From Chloroflexota bacterium (lineage in GTDB: Bacteria; Chloroflexota; Ktedonobacteria; Ktedonobacterales; Ktedonobacteraceae): a stretch of DNA of 5,250 nucleotides. This document shows positions 1-5,250 of this stretch, piece by piece. The DNA is taken from NCBI GenBank assembly GCA_005879655.1, contig VBJK01000479.1, positions 1 through 5,250 of the forward strand. The letters are read 5' to 3'. The notes under the pieces were generated by a model. The model made no database searches and was not told where the DNA came from. It saw nothing but the letters and a program-made list of their open reading frames with translations. The first letter of the stretch is position 1. Each line of letters opens with the position of its first letter. The position numbers were made by a program, and so were the translations under genes.

Positions 1-1466
<1,466 letters not shown>

Positions 1467-1479
1467 ATGATGTATCAAA

Positions 1480-1501
1480 CACACGCGAGACTTCACGTGT
1501 G
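1480..1501 (-). other. Hairpin just upstream of mature 16S
   Basis: CACACG (1501-1496) pairs with CGUGUG (1485-1480) in the minus-strand RNA, about 14 nt before the mature 16S 5' end. Its location suits a pre-16S processing structure. The stem is 6 bp, so the call is tentative. Confidence 0.4.
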
Positions 1502-1529
1502 AAAAATGCACGGTATGGTTACGATCCAG

Positions 1530-1551
1530 GCCAAGTACTGTTTTGCTTGGC
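1530..1551 (-). other. Short leader hairpin
   Basis: GCCAAG (1551-1546) pairs with CUUGGC (1535-1530) around a 10-nt loop. The 6-bp stem is perfect but short, so it is plausible only as part of the larger leader fold. Confidence 0.4.
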
Positions 1552-1569
1552 TTGTTCGCAGATGTTTTT

Positions 1570-1595
1570 CTGTAGCAAGAGGGTTCTCGCTACAG
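1570..1595 (-). other. Leader hairpin, 11-bp stem
   Basis: The minus-strand RNA reads CUGUAGCGAGA, loop ACCC, UCUUGCUACAG: 11 pairs including one G-U, the strongest local stem in the leader. It is followed by AAAAACAUC rather than U residues, so it is not a terminator on this strand. A double-stranded RNA processing site is possible but unproven. Confidence 0.7.
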
Positions 1596-1608
1596 CTCAA
1601 TTGACAGG

Positions 1609-1649
1609 AACTGTTTGTTTGCTTGGGGCATCTCTTTGCCCCCACAGTT
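1609..1649 (-). other. Nested leader stem-loop
   Basis: In the minus-strand RNA an outer stem AACUGU (1649-1644) with ACAGUU (1614-1609) encloses an inner 6-bp stem GGGGCA (1642-1637) with UGCCCC (1630-1625) and an AAGAGA loop. Both arms are perfect. No poly-U follows. It is probably a structural or processing element of the pre-16S leader. Confidence 0.55.
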
Positions 1650-1662
1650 GCTGTTCTGCTTT

Positions 1663-1682
1663 CCACTCTTCAGTTGTCAAGG
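1663..1682 (-). promoter_or_regulatory. Possible boxA-like antitermination segment
   Basis: The minus strand reads CCTTGACAACTGAAGAGTGG. It resembles the CTTTGAAAACTGAA-type segments that accompany boxA in rRNA leaders and spacers of Gram-positive bacteria, where NusB-S10 binds to prevent premature termination. It begins with TTGACA but has no -10 box at a proper distance, so I do not call a second promoter. TTGACA can also pair with TGTCAA at 1606-1601, enclosing the nested stem between them. Confidence 0.35.
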
Positions 1683-1690
1683 TACCCGTG

Positions 1691-1710
1691 GAAGCAAGTA
1701 CTCTTGCTTC
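1691..1710 (-). other. Leader hairpin, 8-bp perfect stem
   Basis: The minus-strand RNA reads GAAGCAAG, loop AGUA, CUUGCUUC: a perfect 8-bp stem with a tetraloop. There is no U-run behind it, so it is not an intrinsic terminator. It sits just before the boxA-like segment, the order seen for boxB-boxA antitermination signals in other rRNA leaders; that role is inferred. Confidence 0.65.
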
Positions 1711-1749
1711 TCGATCACCATACAGAGACAGGAATAGAAACCCAAGCTC

Positions 1750-1783
1750 TCATTTCCTTGTTTCAATTTCATTTCCTTGTTTC
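1750..1783 (-). repeat. 15-bp direct repeat in rRNA leader
   Basis: GAAACAAGGAAATGA occurs twice on the minus strand, at 1783-1769 and 1764-1750, an exact 15-of-15 match with a 19-bp period. The repeat lies early in the transcribed leader. It could be a protein- or RNA-binding element used twice or a small slippage duplication. The core AAGGAAATGA resembles a ribosome binding site, but no open frame of note follows on that strand. Confidence 0.85.
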
Positions 1784-1879
1784 GGACATACAAGTTCTGG
1801 GTTCTACATTCTTCAGGGAGTCACCTACGTGAGGTTATCATCTGGAGTTCTTTCACCCATCTGTATCGGCGACATCGGT

Positions 1880-1908
1880 ATTATGCCACAACCACCCTGG
1901 GTTGTCAA
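1880..1908 (-). promoter_or_regulatory. Predicted rRNA operon promoter (-35/-10)
   Basis: On the minus strand TTGACA (1908-1903, a perfect -35) is followed after exactly 17 bp by CATAAT (1885-1880, one mismatch to TATAAT). The predicted start is about 7 nt downstream, near 1873-1875. An A/T-rich tract lies immediately upstream, as is usual for strong rRNA promoters. It points at the 16S gene and no other gene lies between. The spacer carries a 6-bp inverted repeat (ACAACC and GGTTGT, 1888-1905), unusual for a spacer. The promoter is predicted by inspection only. Confidence 0.85.
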
Positions 1909-1950
1909 TAGTTTTTTGGAGAGATTTTATAATTTTATAAAAATCCAAAT
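1909..1950 (-). promoter_or_regulatory. A/T-rich UP-element-like tract
   Basis: About 40 bp directly upstream of the -35 box is dominated by A and T, including TTTTATAAAATTATAAAA on the minus strand and an A6 run adjacent to the core promoter. Its position (roughly -40 to -80) fits an UP element contacted by the RNA polymerase alpha C-terminal domains. The same bases form an imperfect inverted repeat (1923-1932 with 1935-1945), but with no following U-run, so a terminator is less likely. Confidence 0.5.
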
Positions 1951-2016
1951 TTGTACATGCACCTATCAGCTGGGTAGTCAAAATGACGACAGCAGAGCAA
2001 TTCGGTACCACCCTTA

Positions 2017-3267
2017 TTACTGAGTAAGACTATCAATAGCGTCCTTTGGTAAGGAGCAGTGATGATACAGATTGACCAATAACTGGAATTGATCAACGAC
2101 CGTAATAGAGCCATCGGTGCAGGCAAGTACCAGTGCTCGTGCTCCCATTGGCAGATCCTGACGCAATGCTTTAGCCTTACCTTGCTCATCGAGGAGACCT
2201 ATTGGCCAGTAGTAGCCCTGATCTACGAAGTCCTTGGCACTAAAAAAGAAGAAGGGCACACTATATTTGAGTGCCGTCTGTACATCAGTCAGGAGAGCAA
2301 TAATATGCGACTTAGCAACCTGAGCGGGGTTCTTGTCATCAATACCACAGCCTTTAAAACACCCTGTGCCTTCAACGATCCACAGGTGTTTGCCCAGCTG
2401 TCCGCTATTGAGATCCACGCCAAATTGCTCTGCCCAGAATGAGAAGAGTCCTTGCAGGCTATTCACAGTGGCATCAGGATACCCGTTGCTATTCCAGCCA
2501 TTATGCCAGCTATCAATCAAGCCTAGCGTCTGCGTATGCCAATCCCAATGGCCCCCCGCATGCACTGTAGTGTTCATGGCCACCTGCATTTGGTCCAGAT
2601 ATTGCTTCTGCTGCACCAAGGGCTGGTAGTCGATACCCCCCACGTGTGGATCAAGCGAACCCAACAAAACAGGCAGTTCTGGACGAATGCTATGGACTGT
2701 ATGTTCGCATAAGTCGTAAAACCTGGCGAATCTTTCTGGCGGAATAAAGAGGAAAGATACCGCTGGGTCCAATTTCATTTCTTCGTTGCCACACTGAACT
2801 GCATCCGCCATCCCTTGCGCTACATCATTGAGTGGCGCAACGTCAAAAAGATGTTCATCGTTGCGTTTCTGGCAAAAAATCAGCAACACGCGTAGACCGG
2901 CTTTATGATATGTCTGAATAGTGGTTCGCAAAAGCTCTCCTGTGAGCTTGCCCCAGCCGCACGTTGGATAGCCAATACGCACCCAGGAAATACCGGGATA
3001 GATGACGCCCGGATCACCACTTACACCCAGAATGTTCTCTGGACTCTGCACAGGCAATGCATTGCTATCTGGCGTTTTCTCCACGATCGGCGTTTGCCCG
3101 TTACTTACAGCAGTGGTTGGCGTCACAACATTTTGCGCGCTAGCTTGTGGATGGATCACCAAGTTATAAGACAGCATTACCATTATTACGCTCATAATGA
3201 GCGTAATAATGAATAAGAATGTTGAAGGTTTCTTTAACAGTTCTGGTAAGCTCATTCCATAACTCAT
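2017..3267 (-). CDS. Membrane-anchored GH-A-like TIM-barrel protein, copy 2
   Basis: Protein of 416 residues that I cannot assign to a named family. Residues about 15-35 form one hydrophobic membrane segment or uncleaved signal anchor, followed by a polar linker (about 40-80), so most of the protein is probably outside the cell. The main domain (about 92-416) has features of clan GH-A glycoside hydrolases: an early strand [10 protein letters not shown], an Asn161-Glu162 pair (CGNEEM) at the expected acid/base position, Glu299 in HLWIVEG at the expected nucleophile position, and a late VPFFFFS strand followed by YWPIGLLD and a 'gk-k-l' tail, as at the end of such barrels. The substrate is unknown. 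Eight cysteines (103, 132, 159, 187, 303, 307, 383, 404) match those of the paralogue upstream. The ATG at 3267 comes 3 bp after the upstream TAG with no clear Shine-Dalgarno sequence, suggesting translational coupling; the ATG at 3255 is an alternative. The membrane-segment codons contain a perfect 31-bp palindrome (3181-3211). Confidence 0.9.
   Translation of the reverse strand: MSYGMSLPELLKKPSTFLFIITLIMSVIMVMLSYNLVIHPQASAQNVVTPTTAVSNGQTPIVEKTPDSNALPVQSPENILGVSGDPGVIYPGISWVRIGYPTCGWGKLTGELLRTTIQTYHKAGLRVLLIFCQKRNDEHLFDVAPLNDVAQGMADAVQCGNEEMKLDPAVSFLFIPPERFARFYDLCEHTVHSIRPELPVLLGSLDPHVGGIDYQPLVQQKQYLDQMQVAMNTTVHAGGHWDWHTQTLGLIDSWHNGWNSNGYPDATVNSLQGLFSFWAEQFGVDLNSGQLGKHLWIVEGTGCFKGCGIDDKNPAQVAKSHIIALLTDVQTALKYSVPFFFFSAKDFVDQGYYWPIGLLDEQGKAKALRQDLPMGARALVLACTDGSITVVDQFQLLVNLYHHCSLPKDAIDSLTQ
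3181..3211. repeat. Perfect 31-bp palindrome inside coding sequence
   Basis: The plus strand reads CATTATTACGCTCAT, a central A, then ATGAGCGTAATAATG. The 15-bp arms are exact reverse complements. It occupies nucleotides 57-87 of the 416-residue gene, covering codons for the membrane segment (F19 third base to M29). In the mRNA it would form a stem of about 13 bp with a 5-nt loop close to the start of the gene. No U-run follows, so it is not an intrinsic terminator. An operator, a translation-control hairpin or an RNase site are possibilities; none is shown. Confidence 0.9.
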
Positions 3268-3270
3268 CAG

Positions 3271-4449
3271 CTAAGACATAAGAATACCAACATAATTGGC
3301 TGGTAACTGACAGCCATGATACATCTTCGCTAACAGATCCTCCTGATTAGAGATCACGACAGAACTGGAAGGACAGGACATCGACAATGTAGTACCACCC
3401 ATCGCTTGATCCTGGCGTAACGGTTTTGGATGGCCCTCGATAGTTAACACGCCGATGGGCCAGTAGCTTCCCTGATCCATAAAATCTCTACCGCTAAAGA
3501 AGAAGAAAGGAACCTTGTAGCGCTGTGCTGTCTGTACATCAGTGATCAAGGCTAAGATATGCGAGGTTGCCACCTGATAGCCGTTGTAGGGGTTAACGCC
3601 GCAACCCTTAAAGCAGCCTGTGCCTTCGACGACCCACAGATGTTTGCCCAACTGCCCACTATTGAGATCTACGCCAAATTGCTCTGCCCAGAATGAGAAG
3701 AGTGCTTGCAGGCTATTCACACTGGCATCAGCGCCGCCGTTATTCCAGCCATTATGCCAGCTATCAATTAAACCAAGCGCCTGCGTATGCCAATCCCAAT
3801 GGCCACCTGGGTGTACTGTATTATTCATTGCAGACTGCATTTGATTGAGGTAATAGACTTGGTTGAGTAGTGGTTGATAGTCGATACCCCCCACGTGAGG
3901 ATCAAGCGAACCCAGTAAAACAGGCACATCTGCACGCACACTATGCACGGCTTGCTCACAACGATCAAAGAATTCTGCAAAGCGTGCAGGAGGAATATAT
4001 AAAAATGCCACTGCTGAATCGTACTTCATCTGCTCATTGCCACATTGTACGGCGTCAGGATTACCCTGGGCGGCATCTGTAAGCTGTGCGGGCTGATACA
4101 AGCGTGCATCATTTGGCCCCTGACATACTGTCAGGAGTACACGAACACTCTGTTGGTGATAGTTATCGATGGTCTGCTTCAGCTTTGCTCCGCGCAGATC
4201 GCCCCAGCCACATGTCGGGTAGCCAATAGGTAAGGTAGCTACTGGCATTGGTGCGGGAGATGGTGTTGCTGTGGGTGATAACACCGCTGTTGGTGTGGGT
4301 CGAGGTGTTGGTGTTACCTGGCGGGCGGCAAAATTTATGCCAGGCATATGAAACACTGCCACTGCTAGATAGGCAGATGTTCCTAAAATGAGTAGCAGCA
4401 CTACTAGCGAGATAGTGATAAGAAGTCGCCTAATTCTGGGATTGTTCAT
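3271..4449 (-). CDS. Membrane-anchored GH-A-like TIM-barrel protein, copy 1
   Basis: Protein of 392 residues, paralogue of the next gene: about 206 of 316 positions identical by hand count over the main domain. Residues 9-32 form one membrane segment after a basic start (NNPRIRR), then a Pro/Thr/Ser-rich linker (46-69) typical of surface proteins that reach through a cell wall. The domain (about 75-392) carries Asn138-Glu139 (CGNEQM) and Glu275 (HLWVVEG), the spacing of the two catalytic acids of clan GH-A glycoside hydrolases, and ends with a VPFFFFS strand and YWPIGVL. Cysteines at 80, 109, 136, 164, 279, 283, 359 and 380 are all shared with the paralogue and could form disulfides outside the cell. 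The WVRI strand seen in the paralogue just before YPTCGWG is not preserved here. The start is supported by GAAGG (4463-4459) 9 nt before the ATG. A glycosidase role is inferred; a non-catalytic sugar-binding protein is possible. Confidence 0.92.
   Translation of the reverse strand: MNNPRIRRLLITISLVVLLLILGTSAYLAVAVFHMPGINFAARQVTPTPRPTPTAVLSPTATPSPAPMPVATLPIGYPTCGWGDLRGAKLKQTIDNYHQQSVRVLLTVCQGPNDARLYQPAQLTDAAQGNPDAVQCGNEQMKYDSAVAFLYIPPARFAEFFDRCEQAVHSVRADVPVLLGSLDPHVGGIDYQPLLNQVYYLNQMQSAMNNTVHPGGHWDWHTQALGLIDSWHNGWNNGGADASVNSLQALFSFWAEQFGVDLNSGQLGKHLWVVEGTGCFKGCGVNPYNGYQVATSHILALITDVQTAQRYKVPFFFFSGRDFMDQGSYWPIGVLTIEGHPKPLRQDQAMGGTTLSMSCPSSSVVISNQEDLLAKMYHGCQLPANYVGILMS
4243..4314 (-). repeat. 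Low-complexity Pro/Thr-Pro linker coding segment
   Basis: Codons 46-69 of the 392-residue protein form an irregular Pro/Thr/Ser/Ala tract (TPTPRPTPTAV, then SPTATPSPAP), written in DNA as repeated ACACC/CACC units. Such tracts are common membrane-proximal spacers in Ktedonobacteria and other Chloroflexota surface proteins. The linker of the paralogue is a different, non-repetitive sequence, so it arose or was lost after duplication. Confidence 0.75.
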
Positions 4450-4458
4450 CGCAACTGA

Positions 4459-4463
4459 CCTTC
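4459..4463 (-). promoter_or_regulatory. Shine-Dalgarno sequence overlapping the mnmE stop
   Basis: GAAGG on the minus strand lies 9 nt before the ATG at 4449 and overlaps the TGA stop of mnmE (4464-4462). It fixes the start of the 392-residue protein and ties it to translation of mnmE, supporting one transcript. Confidence 0.65.
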
Positions 4464-5250
4464 ACTTCCCTATACAAAATTCACTAAATATCCTCTCCAA
4501 TAGATCATCGCTTGCAGTTTCGCCAGTCACTTCTCCGAGCGCATCATACGCGGCCCGCAAATCAATTGACACAAAATCTAATGGAAGTTGCTGCTCTAAA
4601 GCAATAAATGATGCTCGGAGGTGTTCAACGGCACGCCGCAACGCTTCCTGATGGCGCGCACTGGTCACGAGTACACTCTCACTCGTCAGTTTGCCCGCGT
4701 GCACGAGCTGGACGAGTGCTTCTTCCAGTTTCTCCAGCCCCAACTGCGTAACTGTTGAGGTCATGAGTACTCTTGCACCCGGCCATAGCGCCCGCAGTTG
4801 AGCCATCTCTATGAGCTGCTCGCAATCAGCCTTGTTCACCAGCAGCATGACTGGCCTGCGATGACTGGCGGATACACTATCAAATGTGGCATCAGCACCA
4901 AAGCCCATCGAGGATAATTCGGCAGAGACCTGACAATCCTGTTCCCTCAATGGCTCGGAGCCGTCAAAAACGAGCAGTACGACATCAGCACTCTCAGCGG
5001 CAGCACGGCTCCGTTGCACGCCAATCTGCTCGACAGGATCAGCCGTAGGCGTAATGCCAGCGGTATCGATCAAGTGTAGAGGAATACCACGTAGATTGGC
5101 GATCTCCTCAACGGTATCACGCGTTGTACCAGCGATAGGCGTAACGATGGCACGTTCTGTGCGCAATAAGGCGTTAAGCAGACTCGATTTCCCAACATTG
5201 GGTCGCCCGATAATGGCAGTGCGCAAGCCCTGGCGATAGAGCCTCCCTTG
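4462..5250 (-). CDS. mnmE: tRNA U34-modification GTPase MnmE, C-terminal part
   Basis: C-terminal 262 codons of MnmE (TrmE), which with MnmG installs the (carboxymethyl)aminomethyl group at the C5 position of wobble U34 in certain tRNAs in the cytoplasm, using a K+-dependent G domain. The frame is open to the window edge, so the N-terminal tetrahydrofolate-binding domain and part of the helical domain are outside; the TTG at 5226 is not the true start. Counting from the edge, G1 is GRPNVGKSS (15-23, with the P-loop Asn of the MnmE type), G2 is GTTRD (41-45), G3 is DTAG (62-65), G4 is NKAD (139-142), G5 is about TST (164-166). The C-terminus is the MnmE hallmark FCIGK with the conserved Cys259, preceded by GEVTGETASDDLLERIFSEF, also typical. 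About 20 extra residues (113-132) lie before the G4 strand, longer than in E. coli. The gene is followed by the paralogue pair after 12 bp. Confidence 0.97.
   Translation of the reverse strand, partial: QGRLYRQGLRTAIIGRPNVGKSSLLNALLRTERAIVTPIAGTTRDTVEEIANLRGIPLHLIDTAGITPTADPVEQIGVQRSRAAAESADVVLLVFDGSEPLREQDCQVSAELSSMGFGADATFDSVSASHRRPVMLLVNKADCEQLIEMAQLRALWPGARVLMTSTVTQLGLEKLEEALVQLVHAGKLTSESVLVTSARHQEALRRAVEHLRASFIALEQQLPLDFVSIDLRAAYDALGEVTGETASDDLLERIFSEFCIGK

Larger units (their letters stand above)
1467..1873 (-). other. Transcribed leader of the rRNA operon
   Basis: This stretch of about 400 nt lies between the predicted transcription start (near 1873) and the mature 16S 5' end. It has no credible gene: a plus-strand open frame of 174 codons crosses it antisense, but it has no recognisable protein character and runs into the promoter and the end of the neighbouring gene. 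Read in the direction of transcription it holds a 15-bp direct repeat, a hairpin at 1710-1691, a boxA-like segment at 1682-1663, a nested stem at 1649-1609, a strong 11-bp hairpin at 1595-1570, and smaller stems at 1551-1530 and 1501-1480. Structured leaders with antitermination and RNase-processing sites are known from rRNA operons generally; the exact roles here are inferred. Confidence 0.75.
1874..2016 (-). other. Intergenic region between the surface-protein gene and the rRNA leader
   Basis: About 140 bp with no gene. It contains the rRNA promoter and its A/T tract. Between the TAA at 2019-2017 and the promoter, the only pairing I see is GGGUGGU (2013-2007) with ACUACCC (1978-1972) around a 28-nt loop, without a U-run. 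No convincing intrinsic terminator for the upstream genes is visible. Confidence 0.6.
2017..4221 (-). repeat. Tandem gene duplication (about 1.25-kb period)
   Basis: The main domains of the two neighbouring genes (4221-3271 and 2970-2017) are a direct tandem duplication, offset by 1251-1254 bp. DNA similarity is strongest around the second-glutamate segment: 33 bp are identical between 2417-2449 and 3671-3703, and 20 bp of 'gtcgataccccccacgtg' and its flank recur near 2627 and 3879. Both the membrane anchors and the C-terminal 50 residues have diverged strongly. Confidence 0.9.

Noticed and set aside
1570..1595. 11-bp hairpin considered as an intrinsic terminator
   Set aside because: No U-run follows it on either strand, and it lies inside the rRNA leader, where termination would prevent 16S synthesis.
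1675..1680. TTGACA in the leader as a second rRNA promoter
   Set aside because: No acceptable -10 box occurs 15-19 bp downstream; the segment fits a boxA-like element better.
2003..2018. T-box-riboswitch-like sequence AATAAGGGTGGTACCG on the minus strand, just after the stop of the 416-residue gene
   Set aside because: It matches much of the conserved T-box element, but the region where stem I and the specifier loop should lie is protein-coding, no terminator with a U-run follows, and the next transcribed unit is rRNA rather than a tRNA-synthetase or amino-acid gene. Most likely coincidence, or at best a relic.
1499..2023. 174-codon plus-strand open frame
   Set aside because: It runs antisense through the rRNA leader, promoter and end of the neighbouring gene, and its translation has no recognisable domain or coherent protein character.
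2333..3844. Two similar plus-strand open frames (2333-2629 and 3620-3844) that look homologous to each other
   Set aside because: They are the antisense shadows of the same conserved block of the two tandem paralogues; their similarity follows from the duplication and they have no start context of their own.
4462..5226. A complete small GTPase starting with TTG at 5226
   Set aside because: The frame continues open to the window edge with GRLYRQG, which matches the helical-domain to G-domain junction of MnmE, and the CIGK C-terminus identifies it as the end of a longer MnmE.

Overview
The window looks like chromosomal DNA from a bacterium of the phylum Chloroflexota, most likely class Ktedonobacteria. 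This rests on the character of the 16S rRNA (the 3' end pattern GTAGCCGTACCGGAAGGTG, GACGGGGACCCGC near the 907 site, and a G replacing A inside the EUB338 probe site) and on moderate-GC genes that encode membrane-anchored proteins with Pro/Thr linkers. The assignment is from memory of the group; no database was consulted. Every supported gene lies on the minus strand, so transcription runs from position 5250 towards position 1.

Layout in the direction of transcription. (1) 5250-4462: the C-terminal 262 codons of mnmE, the tRNA U34-modification GTPase; the start lies beyond the window. (2) 4449-3271 and 3267-2017: two tandem paralogues of 392 and 416 residues, spaced 12 and 3 bp from their upstream neighbours, so probably one transcript with mnmE. 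Each has one N-terminal membrane segment, a variable linker and a roughly 316-residue domain. That domain reads like a clan GH-A (beta/alpha)8 glycoside hydrolase, with an Asn-Glu pair, a second Glu about 136 residues later, and eight shared cysteines. I do not recognise a named family. (3) 2016-1874: about 140 bp with an AT-rich tract and a near-consensus sigma-70/sigma-A type promoter (TTGACA, 17 bp, CATAAT). (4) 1873-1467: a transcribed rRNA leader of about 400 nt with several hairpins and a 15-bp direct repeat. (5) 1466-1: 16S rRNA, complete at its 5' end and cut by the window about 18-20 nt before its 3' end.

Functionally this is a housekeeping junction (mnmE on one side, a ribosomal RNA operon on the other) with a duplicated, probably surface-exposed, enzyme-like pair between. 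The most unusual signals are the duplicated GH-A-like pair, patchy near-identity between the two copies at silent positions, and a perfect 31-bp palindrome buried in the membrane-segment coding region of the second copy. I found no CRISPR array, tRNA, insertion sequence, defence system or other recognisably novel multi-gene system.
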